A DNA stretch of 32,899 bases from Amphritea sp. GTDB lineage: Bacteria > Pseudomonadota > Gammaproteobacteria > Pseudomonadales > Balneatricaceae. This document shows, one piece after another, positions 1-8,964 of this stretch. How positions within the stretch are numbered: position 1 is the first letter of the stretch; every line of letters starts with the position of its first letter. The translations under genes and the position numbers were made by a program. The notes beneath the pieces were generated by a model. The model saw nothing but the letters and a program-made list of their open reading frames with translations. It had not been told where the DNA came from and did no database searches. The stretch is from contig JAIBCZ010000004.1 of the NCBI GenBank assembly GCA_024679645.1, forward strand, positions 1 to 32,899. The letters are read 5' to 3'.

Positions 1-1872
1 CCACTCGAGATAGACGCATTTTTCGGCATCATCCTTCATAAAGGCAATATTGCGGCAGTCGGTACGGTGAATAACTAATCCTCTGCCTGTGCTTATATGG
101 CCGGTAATACTATCGCCGGGGATCGGTCCGCAACAGCGGGCGTAATGGAGGACCATGCCTTCTGTGCCTCGAATAGCCAATGTTGCTTTATCGGAACTTG
201 GAGTTTCCTGCTGCTCTTCCTCTTCATGCTCGACAGGGCGTAAGCGACGAGCGACAACGTAGGCCATCCGATTCCCCATCCCGATGTCTTCAAGCAACTC
301 ATCAAGTGAGCCGAGCTCAGTCTCTTCAAGTAAGCTTGAAAGCGAAATTGGGTCAATTTCTTCGAAACTTGAACCGTAATTCGAAAGAAACTGGGTCAGT
401 AGGCGTCGGCCCAGTTCAATGGATTCGCCGCGATGCTGAACTTTAATAAAATGACGTATAGCAGAGCGAGCTTTTCCGGTGATTACAAAGTTGAGCCAAG
501 CCATATTTGGCTGCGCGCTGGGTGTTGTAATTATCTCTACCGTTTGGCCGCTCTGCAGAGGCTGTGAGAGCGGCGCTAAGTGCCTGTTGATGCGGCAAGA
601 TACGCATGAGTTACCGATGTCAGTATGGACCGCATAGGCGAAGTCGACCGCCGTGGCTCCCTGTGGTAGTTCAAAAATACGACCCTGGGGGGAGAATACA
701 TAAACTTCGTCAGGAAAGAGGTCTGTTTTAACGGTTTCGATAAACTCCATCGAGTTGCCGGCTCGCTGCTGCATTTCCAGTAAGCCCTGAACCCATTTGC
801 GAGCGCGATTATAGCCGTCGATGGCAGAGCTTGAATCGCCATAAATTTTATAATGGCTGTGCTCAGCTATTCCCTGGCCGGCAACCGCATCCATCTCTTT
901 AGTACGTATTTGTACTTCAATGGTGATGTCCCGAGCGCCGAAAAGATCGGTGTGGAGGGACTGATAGCCGTTAGCCTTGGGGATAGCGATATAATCTTTA
1001 AAGCGACCCGGTACCGGCTTGTATAGGTTGTGTACTATGCCCAGAGCACGATAGCAGTCATCGACAGATTCAGTGACAATACGAAAAGCAAACACATCCA
1101 TGATTTCTGCAAAGGACTTGCCCTTGGTTTTCATCTTGCTGTAGATGCTATAGAGGTGTTTTTCCCGCCCCGAAACCGATCCGGCTAAACCTTCTTGATT
1201 AAGTCTGTTGCGTATAGCATCTTCTATTGAGGTAATGACGTCTTTACGCTGCCCTCTGGCCTGAACTACCGCCCGACGTATATATTTCGCCCGCATAGGG
1301 TAGTAGGACTGAAACGCCAGGTCTTCAAGTTCAAGTTGCAGGTCTCGCATGCCCAGACGGGCTGCAACCGGTGCATAGATATCCAGGGTTTCACGGGCAA
1401 TACGTCGTTGCTTTTCTGGCGGCATAGCACCGAGGGTGCGCATGTTGTGTAGCCGGTCCGCCAGTTTGACCAGAATGACTCTGATATCGACGGCCATGGC
1501 CAGAACCATTTTCTGAAAGTTCTCTGCCTGAGCTTCCGCACGGGTTTCGAACTCCAGATGAGTCAGTTTACTAACGCCATCGACAATGTCGGCAACCGTT
1601 TGCCCGAACTGCCCTTCAAGGCCGTCCCGGGATACCGCGGTGTCTTCTATTACATCGTGAAGCATGGCTGCCATCAGGCTTTGATGGTCCATGTGCATGC
1701 CTGCGAGGATTGAGGCGACAGCAAGAGGGTGGGTAACGTAGGGTTCGCCGCTTTTACGGCGCTGCCCATCATGTGCTTGCTCAGCATAATAATACGCACG
1801 TCTAACCGACTTGATCTGTTGCAGATCAAGGTATCCAGTCAGACGGTCAGAAAGCGCATCTACAGTTGGCAT
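1..1872 (-). CDS. spoT: Bifunctional (p)ppGpp synthetase/hydrolase SpoT, 3' end missing
   Basis: The reading frame is open from an ATG at 1872 to the window edge (624 codons), so the C-terminal ~75 residues, including the ACT domain, lie outside. SpoT makes and mainly degrades the alarmone (p)ppGpp in the stringent response. Visible in order: an HD hydrolase domain with H48, the pair H72-D73 and E76-D77 (LHDVIEDT), which are intact and point to SpoT rather than the hydrolase-dead RelA; a synthetase domain with GRFKDYIAIPKANGYQSLHT at about 289-308; and a TGS domain at about 388-450 (VYVFSPQGRIFELPQGA). It lies 99 bases downstream of rpoZ on the same strand, the usual rpoZ-spoT arrangement. 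The family call is secure. The missing end is a window effect, not a mutation. Confidence 0.95.
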   Translation of the reverse strand, partial: MPTVDALSDRLTGYLDLQQIKSVRRAYYYAEQAHDGQRRKSGEPYVTHPLAVASILAGMHMDHQSLMAAMLHDVIEDTAVSRDGLEGQFGQTVADIVDGVSKLTHLEFETRAEAQAENFQKMVLAMAVDIRVILVKLADRLHNMRTLGAMPPEKQRRIARETLDIYAPVAARLGMRDLQLELEDLAFQSYYPMRAKYIRRAVVQARGQRKDVITSIEDAIRNRLNQEGLAGSVSGREKHLYSIYSKMKTKGKSFAEIMDVFAFRIVTESVDDCYRALGIVHNLYKPVPGRFKDYIAIPKANGYQSLHTDLFGARDITIEVQIRTKEMDAVAGQGIAEHSHYKIYGDSSSAIDGYNRARKWVQGLLEMQQRAGNSMEFIETVKTDLFPDEVYVFSPQGRIFELPQGATAVDFAYAVHTDIGNSCVSCRINRHLAPLSQPLQSGQTVEIITTPSAQPNMAWLNFVITGKARSAIRHFIKVQHRGESIELGRRLLTQFLSNYGSSFEEIDPISLSSLLEETELGSLDELLEDIGMGNRMAYVVARRLRPVEHEEEEQQETPSSDKATLAIRGTEGMVLHYARCCGPIPGDSITGHISTGRGLVIHRTDCRNIAFMKDDAEKCVYLEW

Positions 1873-1971
1873 CAATCACTCCTATGCCCCTAGCGTAGTC
1901 ATATTCAAAGGTGACTACAAAACAACAGAAACTATAGAGATGATGCCTTATTCGGACGGATTGAAAAAGAG

Positions 1972-2184
1972 TTAATCTTCTTCGCGTTCATCAAGGATGG
2001 AAACATCGATGTGTTTTTCTGCGATTTCACGCAGAGCAACCACAGTTGGCTTGTCATTTTCCCACTCAACTTTAGGTTCTTTTCCACCCGTAGCGATCTG
2101 ACGAGCACGCTTAGATGCGATCATTACCAGTTCAAAACGGTTGTCTACATTTTCAAGACAATCTTCAACAGTTACGCGAGCCAT
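1972..2184 (-). CDS. rpoZ: RNA polymerase omega subunit RpoZ
   Basis: A 70-residue protein beginning [20 protein letters not shown] and carrying the conserved ASKRARQI segment of omega. Omega binds the beta-prime subunit, helps RNA polymerase assembly and contributes to a ppGpp site. It is shorter than the ~91 residues of the E. coli protein, but an acidic, shortened tail is common outside the enterics. It sits between gmk and spoT on the same strand, the classical gmk-rpoZ-spoT order, which ties the ppGpp target to the enzyme that controls ppGpp. The call is secure. Confidence 0.95.
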   Translation of the reverse strand: MARVTVEDCLENVDNRFELVMIASKRARQIATGGKEPKVEWENDKPTVVALREIAEKHIDVSILDEREED

Positions 2185-2267
2185 TGGCGACCTCGGTTAT
2201 AGGATTCAATCATTCAGGCTGGTATTCAGACCTGATTCGGAGAGCCGGCCAGTCTACCGGAGAGCGC

Positions 2268-2995
<728 letters not shown>

Positions 2996-3198
2996 ATGGT
3001 TGGTGGTTCTTTTGAAATGGAACGGGCGATGCTCTGACAATTGTTTGAGTAATTAACAGAAATGTCCCCACAGCCCTCCTTTTTAAATGAAGAGCAGGGG
3101 GATTAATCTGAATATGGAATGCTATAAATTAACGTTCCACCAGTTCTGTATATCTAACAGTAAGCAGTATTGATGGGTAAATGAATACTAAAGCGTGT

Positions 3199-4062
3199 TT
3201 ACTCTATATTCTGGATCTGCTCGCGCATCTGCTCAATCAGTACTTTCAGCTCAACAGCATCCTGCGTGGTATCTGACACAATTGATTTGGAGGAAAGCGT
3301 GTTGGCTTCCCGGTTCAGTTCCTGCATCAGAAAATCCAGTCGTCGGCCAACGGGACCTTTTGATTTCAGAACGCGCTTCACTTCCTGAACATGGGTATTG
3401 AGACGGTCCATCTCTTCGTCAACGTCAGCTTTTTGCGCAAGGATTACCATCTCCTGTTCAAGCCTGCCTTCGTCCAGGTCTGCTTTCAATTCTTCCAAAC
3501 GACTTTTTAAATTATCCCGCTGTGCCTGAAGAATAGCCGGTAGTTTGCTGCGGACATCAGTGACGACATCGGTGATAGCATCTAGGCGCTGATCAATTAA
3601 TACCGCCAGTTCAACACCTTCACGGCCACGGCTTTCAATCAGGTCATTCAGGGCTTTGTGAAAGAGCTCCTGGGCTGCTTGCTTGACTTTATCCATATCC
3701 AGCTTCGTGTCTTGCAGGACACCGGGCCAGCGCAACAGTTCCAGCGTATCGAGAGGTGTTGAAACCGGCAGCAGGTTCTCGACCTGCTGTGCGGCGTCTA
3801 ATAGTTCACGGGCGAAGGATTCGTTAACGGTGAGGGTTTGGGCTTTTGCTTCGGGAACAAATCGCAGGGTACATTCAACTTTCCCCCGGCTGAGTTTTTT
3901 ACGTAGTGACTCTCTTAGTGAGCCCTCCAGATCACGAAGACTCTCTGGCAGGCGCAGGTGGGGTTCCAGGTAGCGGTGGTTTACCGATCGAACTTCCCAG
4001 ATCAGGCTGCCCCACTCATGTTGTGCTTCCTGACGGGCAAAAGCGGTCATACTACGTGTCAT
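3199..4062 (-). CDS. yicC: YicC family endoribonuclease
   Basis: A 287-residue protein that starts MTRSMTAFARQEAQHEWGSL, the hallmark N-terminus of the YicC family. The C-terminus carries the conserved VGRRLDFLMQELNREANTLS and SKSIVSDTTQDAVELKVLIE segments. YicC proteins are reported to be endoribonucleases involved in small-RNA turnover and stationary-phase fitness; that role comes from the family, not from this sequence. The length is that of the family (about 287 residues in E. coli). It is transcribed away from rph, a conserved neighbour in gammaproteobacteria. About 300 bases with no gene separate it from gmk. Confidence 0.93.
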   Translation of the reverse strand: MTRSMTAFARQEAQHEWGSLIWEVRSVNHRYLEPHLRLPESLRDLEGSLRESLRKKLSRGKVECTLRFVPEAKAQTLTVNESFARELLDAAQQVENLLPVSTPLDTLELLRWPGVLQDTKLDMDKVKQAAQELFHKALNDLIESRGREGVELAVLIDQRLDAITDVVTDVRSKLPAILQAQRDNLKSRLEELKADLDEGRLEQEMVILAQKADVDEEMDRLNTHVQEVKRVLKSKGPVGRRLDFLMQELNREANTLSSKSIVSDTTQDAVELKVLIEQMREQIQNIE

Positions 4063-4200
4063 ATCGTCTATTCTCGATTAGAATGCTGTTTTCGTTGCTG
4101 GCACTGAAACGAGTGTCGGCGGGTTTACGTTTTATTCTAACAGTCCTCGACCGCTTCCTCTATGCGTCCGGTCGGGTTGTCGAACAGGATTCCTAAGTAC

Positions 4201-4971
4201 ATGAGCTCAACAATTTCAGATCAGTTGCAAAACCTGGGCGTTACCACACACCGGCCGAGTAACCGTAATGTCGATCAGATGCGTGAGGTACGTATCACCC
4301 GTAATTTCACTAAGCACGCTGAAGGCTCTGTACTGGTCGAGTTTGGTGATACTAAAGTGATCTGTACTGCCTCCGTGGAACGGGGAGTGCCTCGCTTTTT
4401 ACGTGGCTCGGGTAGCGGCTGGGTGACAGCGGAATACGGGATGTTACCTCGCGCTACCGGTAGTCGTAACGGTCGGGAAGCCTCCCGGGGTAAGCAGGGT
4501 GGTCGTACGGTCGAGATTCAGCGTTTGATTGGTCGCTCGCTGCGCGCCTGTCTGGATCTTAAAAAGCTGGGTGAGAACACCATTACTATCGATTGTGATG
4601 TGATACAAGCCGACGGTGGAACCCGTACAGCATCAATTTCTGGCGCCTATGTAGCGCTGAGAGATGCCATTAGTTTTCTGAAAAAAGATAAGCATGGCGC
4701 TATGAAGGGTGATCCGATTAAATTTGGTCTGGCCGCTGTCTCGGTGGGTGTTTATAAAGGCGAGGCGGTGTTGGATCTGGATTATGCAGAGGATTCTGAC
4801 GCGGAAACCGATATGAACGTTATCATGACCGATAAAGGTGGCTTTATCGAAGTACAAGGTACGGCAGAAGGCGAACCATACTCAGAAGATGAACTGAATG
4901 CGATGCTGGCATTGGCTAAAAAAGGTATTGTGGAAATATCTGAGCTGCAGCGGCAGGTGCTTGCAGGCTGA
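4201..4971 (+). CDS. rph: Ribonuclease PH
   Basis: A 3'-to-5' phosphorolytic exoribonuclease that trims tRNA 3' ends. The core is intact: [40 protein letters not shown], the phosphate-binding [20 protein letters not shown] and [20 protein letters not shown]. The frame is open further upstream to 4162. The ATG at 4201 is chosen because AGGA lies about 10 bases before it. It gives 256 residues, with about 15 extra residues before the usual RPSxR start, so the true start could be slightly later. It is divergent from yicC and convergent with the Crc-like gene. A bidirectional terminator follows. Confidence 0.93.
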   Translation: MSSTISDQLQNLGVTTHRPSNRNVDQMREVRITRNFTKHAEGSVLVEFGDTKVICTASVERGVPRFLRGSGSGWVTAEYGMLPRATGSRNGREASRGKQGGRTVEIQRLIGRSLRACLDLKKLGENTITIDCDVIQADGGTRTASISGAYVALRDAISFLKKDKHGAMKGDPIKFGLAAVSVGVYKGEAVLDLDYAEDSDAETDMNVIMTDKGGFIEVQGTAEGEPYSEDELNAMLALAKKGIVEISELQRQVLAG

Positions 4972-4987
4972 TATGCGTGTCATGTAA

Positions 4988-5018
4988 TAAAAAAGGGAGC
5001 TGATGCTCCCTTTTTTTG
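4988..5018 (+). terminator. Bidirectional rho-independent terminator between rph and crc
   Basis: GGGAGC-TGAT-GCTCCC is followed by seven T and preceded by a run of A, so it can serve both convergent genes. Confidence 0.85.
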
Positions 5019-5038
5019 TGTTTGTGGTCGGCTGTATT

Positions 5039-5806
5039 TTACAGGTCGTAGTCGACAATGACCGGGGCATGAGCAGAGAAACACTCATCCCGGTAGATAG
5101 ATGCGGCTTTAACCGTTTTACGAAGGTTGGCGGTAGTGACCTGGTAATCCAGACGCGCTCCTTCGTTCAGGTCGCGGGCTTTGTTGTAATCGGGCCACCA
5201 GGTATATTGTTGATCAGCATGGTTGACCTGGCGGAACGCATCGACATATCCCATCTCACCGAAGAGTTCTTCCATCCATTCGCGTTCCTGGGGGAGAAAT
5301 CCTGATACTTTCTGGTTCACATACCAGTTGCTCAGGTCCTGAGATTTGTGGGCGGTCTGTAACGGCCCACAAAAGATGAACTCACGACGTTTACGCAGGG
5401 TTTTGGTGAAGTGGCCCTTGAGCAGTCGTAAATATTCTTCTTTGGCGGCCTGCGCTTCTTCGCTCTTCAGGCCAGAAGGGACACTGAATGCTGCGACGCT
5501 GACGTTATCAAAGTCAGCCTGAATAAAGCGGCCATTAAAGTCACATTGCTCAAATCCAAGGCCGGTCATAATAGCTTTAGGCATTATCCGGGTATAGATT
5601 GCCACACCACTGTAGCCATCTTCAAATGCATCAAAGAAGTACGCGTCATAGCCTTCGGGATGATAGCGTTTATCATCTAACTGATACTCTTTTGCTCGCA
5701 GATCCTGCAGACACACAACATCTGCATCTTGTTTAACCATCCACTGGAAAAACCCATTATCTGCTGCCTGTTCAATACCCTGAGTATTGAAAGTTATGAC
5801 GCGCAT
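5039..5806 (-). CDS. crc: Crc-like catabolite repression control protein (exonuclease III fold)
   Basis: A 255-residue protein of the exonuclease III/endonuclease fold. It resembles Pseudomonas Crc along its length: MRVITFNTQGI start, ADVVCLQDLRA, RRKRREFIFCGPL-like centre, EREWMEEL-GEMGYVDAFR, QYTWWPDYNKARDLNEGARLDYQ and a final HAPVIVDYDL. As in Crc, the nuclease residues have eroded: the family GDFN motif is replaced by CGPLQ, the metal-binding LQE(T/L)K becomes LQDLR, and SDHxP becomes SAHAP. In Pseudomonas, Crc acts with Hfq to repress translation of genes for less preferred carbon sources; the same role is inferred here. It sits beside pyrE and rph exactly as in Pseudomonas. It could be misannotated as xthA, but the lost active site argues against that. 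Confidence 0.88.
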   Translation of the reverse strand: MRVITFNTQGIEQAADNGFFQWMVKQDADVVCLQDLRAKEYQLDDKRYHPEGYDAYFFDAFEDGYSGVAIYTRIMPKAIMTGLGFEQCDFNGRFIQADFDNVSVAAFSVPSGLKSEEAQAAKEEYLRLLKGHFTKTLRKRREFIFCGPLQTAHKSQDLSNWYVNQKVSGFLPQEREWMEELFGEMGYVDAFRQVNHADQQYTWWPDYNKARDLNEGARLDYQVTTANLRKTVKAASIYRDECFSAHAPVIVDYDL

Positions 5807-6002
5807 AGCTATAAACCCGTGAGAAGCGTAGTTCGATACGAAAGCCGCATTGTACTGGGTGTTTAAGCAAATTTGAATCTAAAGCGCTGACAATTAATCT
5901 CGCAGGGGGTAATTCAGAGCTTAAGTCTTGTTCCTTCTAGAGGGGCAGGACGAAACCCTGTATCATACGCGCACTTTTTATATAGCTTTGCGGAGAGCCC
6001 AG

Positions 6003-6644
6003 ATGCAGGATTATCAGAGAGAGTTTATCGAGTTCGCGATTGAGAAAGAGGTCTTGCGATTCGGCGAGTTCACACTGAAGTCTGGCCGGACCAGTCCTTA
6101 CTTTTTTAATGCTGGCCTCTTCAATACAGGTGAGGCTCTGGCCCGCCTAGGAAAGTGCTATGCGGCGGCGATTCAGCAATCGGGCATCGAGTACGATGTG
6201 ATGTTGGGCCCTGCGTATAAGGGCATACCGCTGGCTGCTGCGACTTGTGTCGCGCTGGCTACTGAGTTTGGCCAGGATGTGCCTTATGTCTTTAACCGTA
6301 AAGAAGCTAAAACTCACGGTGAAGGTGGCAATCTGGTTGGCGCACCGCTCGAAGGCCGGGTGCTGATTATTGATGATGTAATCACGGCAGGTACTGCGAT
6401 CCGTGAAGTGATGGATATTATTGAGCAGGCCGGCGCAACGCCAGCAGGCACTGTTATCGCTTTAAACCGCCAGGAAAAGGGCAAAGGCGAACTGTCGGCG
6501 ATTCAGGAAGTTGAGCGCGATTATGCGATGCCTGTCGCGAGCATTGTTTCCCTGAATGATCTGCTCACTTATCTGAGTGAGAAGGGGAGTATGGATGCTC
6601 AAATTGAAGCAATTTCAGCCTATCGTGCCAAATTCGGTATCTGA
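6003..6644 (+). CDS. pyrE: Orotate phosphoribosyltransferase
   Basis: A 213-residue enzyme of pyrimidine synthesis that joins orotate and PRPP to give OMP. The PRPP loop [13 protein letters not shown] is at residues 120-132. The N-terminal [16 protein letters not shown] and the [11 protein letters not shown] segment are typical. The frame is open upstream to 5928, but the ATG at 6003 is preceded by GGAG and gives the usual [12 protein letters not shown] start. It is divergent from the Crc-like gene and is the last chromosomal-core gene before the tRNA-Phe and the island. Confidence 0.95.
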   Translation: MQDYQREFIEFAIEKEVLRFGEFTLKSGRTSPYFFNAGLFNTGEALARLGKCYAAAIQQSGIEYDVMLGPAYKGIPLAAATCVALATEFGQDVPYVFNRKEAKTHGEGGNLVGAPLEGRVLIIDDVITAGTAIREVMDIIEQAGATPAGTVIALNRQEKGKGELSAIQEVERDYAMPVASIVSLNDLLTYLSEKGSMDAQIEAISAYRAKFGI

Positions 6645-6646
6645 TC

Positions 6647-6678
6647 GGTTACTTATTGTTCAGTAACCTAATGTTTTA
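6647..6678 (+). terminator. Weak terminator-like hairpin after pyrE
   Basis: GGTTACT (6647-6653) and AGTAACC (6662-6668) form a 7-bp stem with an 8-base loop three bases after the pyrE stop. The following TAATGTTTTAT is only moderately T-rich. Confidence 0.45.
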
Positions 6679-6699
6679 TCGGGCAGATGCGTAATTCAG

Positions 6700-6728
6700 T
6701 TGATTTTTTTCGACCGGCCGTGTTTAAT
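6700..6728 (+). promoter_or_regulatory. tRNA-Phe promoter
   Basis: TTGATT (6700-6705) and TTTAAT (6723-6728) are separated by 17 bases and end 10 bases before the mature tRNA 5' end. They are followed by a GC-rich discriminator (AGCGCCC), typical of growth-rate-controlled stable-RNA promoters. Confidence 0.6.
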
Positions 6729-6738
6729 AGCGCCCGTT

Positions 6739-6814
6739 GCCCGGATAGCTCAGTCGGTAGAGCAGAGGATTGAAAATCCTCGTGTCGGTGGTTCGATTCC
6801 GCCTCCGGGCACCA
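6739..6814 (+). tRNA. tRNA-Phe (GAA), intact, with encoded CCA
   Basis: A 76-base gene. The acceptor stem GCCCGGA pairs with TCCGGGC before ACCA. The D arm is AGCTCAGTCGGTAGAGCA. The anticodon arm GAGGATTGAAAATCCTC shows GAA. The T arm is GGTGG-TTCGATT-CCGCC. It is nearly identical to E. coli tRNA-Phe. Its 3' half is the target of the island integrase and is repeated at the far end of the element. Confidence 0.97.
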
Positions 6815-6816
6815 CT
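6766..6816 (+). repeat. Left att site (tRNA-Phe 3' half)
   Basis: The sequence from the anticodon stem through CACCACT is repeated at 32411-32461 with one difference (G6790 against C32435). Integration at a tRNA 3' end that rebuilds the gene is the norm for P4-type integrases. Confidence 0.9.
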
Positions 6817-6822
6817 TACTTC

Positions 6823-6853
6823 AAGCCTTGCAGTCAAATGCAGGGCTTTGTTG
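6823..6853 (+). terminator. Terminator of tRNA-Phe
   Basis: AAGCCTTGCA and TGCAGGGCTT form a 10-bp stem with one G-U pair, followed by TGTTGTTT. A related hairpin follows each of the three tRNA-Phe 3' end copies at the right side of the window. Confidence 0.75.
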
Positions 6854-6860
6854 TTTCTGG

Positions 6861-6928
6861 GCTCTGGTCGTTCTCTGGTCGGGGCGACGTCAAACATCTT
6901 CTCATTGTCTCCTATTCTTTGCTGCAAT
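6861..6928 (+). repeat. Left candidate integrase arm sites
   Basis: Two TCTGGTCG copies 12 bases apart (6863-6870 and 6874-6881) are followed by TCTTTGCTGCAAT (6916-6928). The same two elements occur in the same order and orientation at the other end of the island (32275-32375). Terminal, repeated short motifs fit arm-type binding sites of a tyrosine recombinase, but this is inferred. Confidence 0.45.
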
Positions 6929-7173
6929 TTACGATTTCTCCATTTTTGTTATTCCCCTCCAGCATCAATTTTTGCACTCTGCTTCAAAGCACTTCTCACA
7001 TCTTGTTGTACAACTGATACGCACATCATTACTTAGTTGCCCCCAAATTCTGTGGATAACCCTGTTCGCAAGGTGAGTATGATCTGCTTTTTAATTGAGC
7101 CTGCATGTATATGGGCTTATCGATCAATTTATGTTCACAGATAATTACTTCACTTAACAAGTACATCCTGTAG

Positions 7174-7210
7174 CCTAAAAAACTGAGAAGAGGCCATATA
7201 GCCCCTTCTC
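7174..7210 (-). terminator. Terminator of the small gene at 7222-7455
   Basis: GAGAAGAGGC (7185-7194) pairs with GCCCCTTCTC (7201-7210) with one wobble. On the minus strand the stem is followed by AGTTTTTT, which places it correctly for the minus-strand gene ending at 7222. Confidence 0.75.
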
Positions 7211-7221
7211 ATTTCTTGCTT

Positions 7222-7455
7222 TTAATTATCAGATCGATAAGACATCTCGTACTCAATTGCTTGCAGAATGCAGGTATTAAAGAGGTGCAAACCTTGATTA
7301 GATATGGTCGTTAGTTCTATCCCATTTCCGTTATTCTCGCACTGAAGCTGTTTTAGCAGTGACATTGCTGCTTGAATGTTGATTTGAGTTTCACCAATCC
7401 CATCCCCAATTAAAGGATTTCTGAAGTAGTTCTGATCTTGTGCTGATGTAGTCAT
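7222..7455 (-). CDS. Small protein of unknown function (77 aa)
   Basis: Not recognised. A 77-residue, mildly acidic soluble protein beginning MTTSAQDQNYFRNPLIGDGI. A helical stretch (INIQAAMSLLKQLQ) and a second one near the C-terminus are suggested by composition. AAGGG lies before the ATG and a good terminator follows, which supports a real gene. It is the first gene inside the island, separated by a hairpin at 7513-7540 from the ParA/RHH pair on the same strand. Function cannot be inferred; genes of this kind are common island accessory ORFs. Confidence 0.55.
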   Translation of the reverse strand: MTTSAQDQNYFRNPLIGDGIGETQINIQAAMSLLKQLQCENNGNGIELTTISNQGLHLFNTCILQAIEYEMSYRSDN

Positions 7456-7512
7456 TCATTAGCCCTTGGAATTCTTGGAGTAAAAGGAAGTATATGTACT
7501 GCCTTGCTTAGC

Positions 7513-7540
7513 AAGGCTAACCACCATATGGGTTAGCCTT
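7513..7540 (-). terminator. Perfect hairpin after the RHH gene
   Basis: AAGGCTAACC (7513-7522) and GGTTAGCCTT (7531-7540) form a perfect 10-bp stem with an 8-base loop, 15 bases beyond the RHH stop. The tail on the minus strand (GCTAAGC) is not T-rich, so it may be a processing or partial terminator structure. Confidence 0.45.
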
Positions 7541-7554
7541 CCTTTGTATTCCCG

Positions 7555-7749
7555 TCATACCTGATTGAGATACTCACGAGTTATAGAGCGTACGAGTTGG
7601 CTTAAAGCTAACCCCTTACTATCGGCTATTTGTTTAAGTTTCAGCGCATCATCCTGAAGCACGTAAAAGTCTATTCGTACCTTCGAATTCTTCATTCGAG
7701 GACGACCACCAATTGCGTGCTCTATTTCTGCCTGGGTCTGTAACTTCAT
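7555..7749 (-). CDS. Ribbon-helix-helix DNA-binding protein, partner of ParA
   Basis: A 64-residue protein with the MetJ/Arc/CopG-type pattern: a short strand (SKVRIDFYV, residues ~22-30) followed by two helices (DDALKLKQIADSKG and LSQLVRSITREYL). The basic N-terminus (IGGRPRMKNSK) would favour DNA contact. The ATG overlaps the stop of the ParA-like gene by ATGA, so the two are translationally coupled. In ParA/ParG- or ParA/Omega-type systems such small RHH proteins serve as centromere-binding adaptor and autorepressor; that role is inferred from fold and context. Confidence 0.75.
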   Translation of the reverse strand: MKLQTQAEIEHAIGGRPRMKNSKVRIDFYVLQDDALKLKQIADSKGLALSQLVRSITREYLNQV

Positions 7750-8339
7750 TCAGCACCTCCTAACCTTAGAATCTCATCATAGATAGCTTCATGGGCTATT
7801 CGAGTTTTATTGAGCTGATGTTCTCCATTATCGTTATGAATATTCTGTATCCAGTCACGACCATCACGGCTGACCCGCTCAAATAGCGTCGTATAGCGAA
7901 TGGCAAATATCGGTAGACGACCAAGGTTTCTGATCAGATGTTGGCGAGCTTGATTACACTTCTTCGGATTCGTGAAGTTGTTAATGATGATAGCAATAGG
8001 CTTGTTAGCTTCTTTAGCAAAATTAACCGTATCAATAGTCGCCTGAAGGCTACGTGGATCAGTCATCGTTGGAATAACAACGACATCACATATATTGAGG
8101 GCATGCGACACTTTGGGGTCTATCTGAGTGGACATTGCACCGAAATCGAAGACTATATCTGGCTCTGAAGAGAGTTGAACAGGTATCCGCCTCTTCTTCG
8201 GTTCAATCTGAATTGCAGTGTCATCATCTATAGCAACTATATCGTTCGTGACATAAGTGTAGTTAACATACGCGGCAAGGTTAAAGGCGATCGAGCTCTT
8301 GCCCACTCCTCCTTTGACAGAGGTAAAAAGGATAATCAT
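7746..8339 (-). CDS. ParA/MinD-like partition ATPase
   Basis: A 197-residue P-loop ATPase of the short ParA type. The deviant Walker A KGGVGKSS is at residues 9-16 with the signature lysine. A VFDFGAMS segment occupies the Walker A-prime position, with VVIPTMTDPRSLQATIDT and IAIIINNF following. There is no N-terminal HTH, so autoregulation would fall to the RHH partner encoded next. AGGGA precedes the ATG. A partition pair on a chromosomal island suggests that the excised form is stabilised or replicates; it could also act in positioning of another cargo. It is not a chromosomal Soj, which is longer and pairs with a ParB protein. Confidence 0.85.
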   Translation of the reverse strand: MIILFTSVKGGVGKSSIAFNLAAYVNYTYVTNDIVAIDDDTAIQIEPKKRRIPVQLSSEPDIVFDFGAMSTQIDPKVSHALNICDVVVIPTMTDPRSLQATIDTVNFAKEANKPIAIIINNFTNPKKCNQARQHLIRNLGRLPIFAIRYTTLFERVSRDGRDWIQNIHNDNGEHQLNKTRIAHEAIYDEILRLGGAE

Positions 8340-8347
8340 AACTGATC

Positions 8348-8401
8348 CCTAACTTGGTGAATTCATGGATGATGGTTACCATCCGCTAATCAATAGTTAG
8401 G
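8348..8401. promoter_or_regulatory. Palindromic region upstream of parA (operator or centromere candidate)
   Basis: A 13-base palindrome GATGGT-T-ACCATC (8371-8383) sits inside an outer inverted pair CCTAACT (8348-8354) / AGTTAGG (8395-8401), within 10-60 bases of the ParA start. This is where an RHH autorepressor or a parS-like site would be expected. Confidence 0.4.
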
Positions 8402-8964
8402 TTTTTAGGGGGTAAAATAGTAGCTTTCTACCGTATTACACCACACGTGTTTATATGGTGGTGAGAGCATGAAAGCGGACAAAGACGGCGTCGTTACAAG
8501 CGTCAGCTTTCGCCACAGAGCAGCCATTGACTAACCAGGCTAACTTCAGTTCGTTGCTAGTCTCTCTTATGTCCGAAAGGTACTCTGAAAGCTATACTGA
8601 TAATCACTTGAATCGCCTTGGATGGTAACGATTTTTCGTAGACAGAGTTGGATTTATCAACTCCTAGAATCATATATTGCAGGATTGGATATGAGAGCAA
8701 TAGATATTTGTGCGTTCAGAATCCGTACATATAGCTTTATTTCATAGTTTATGAACAATGTGCCAACGAAAGGCTGGCTGATTCACTTCCTTAATGCCAG
8801 ACACTGAGGTCCCAGCGTTTTGAACTAGAACTAATAGTACTGGAAATAGCTGCAGAGAGATTAAGGCTCAGATATTCGAATAGGATGGCCGGCGGTGTAC
8901 ACCGGCCAGGGGACACCTGCCAGAACTAACGCTCCGGCAGTGTTGATCGGTTAGCTGAGATTAA
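8402..8964. other. Junction between partition module and DMSP cluster, no gene
   Basis: About 560 bases with no credible gene on either strand. Just beyond the dddT stop there are GC-rich self-complementary stretches (GGCCGG...CCGGCC at 8887-8907; CTGCC...GGCAG at 8928-8950) that could end the dddT transcript, without a clear T-run. Confidence 0.5.

Larger units (their letters stand above)
6815..7221. other. Left end of the island, no gene
   Basis: About 400 bases without a credible gene. It holds the tRNA terminator, a possible integrase arm region (6861-6928) and a single perfect DnaA-box-like TGTGGATAA at 7051-7059. The short frames here overlap the tRNA in other phases and are discounted. 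Confidence 0.6.

Noticed and set aside
7051-7059. Perfect DnaA-box-like TGTGGATAA near the left end of the island
   Set aside because: A single box without clustered partners or an AT-rich unwinding region is not enough to call a replication origin.
8461-8620. GAAAGCGGAC...GTCAGCTTTCG region as a transposon or gene remnant
   Set aside because: Self-complementary scraps without a coherent frame or clear ends.
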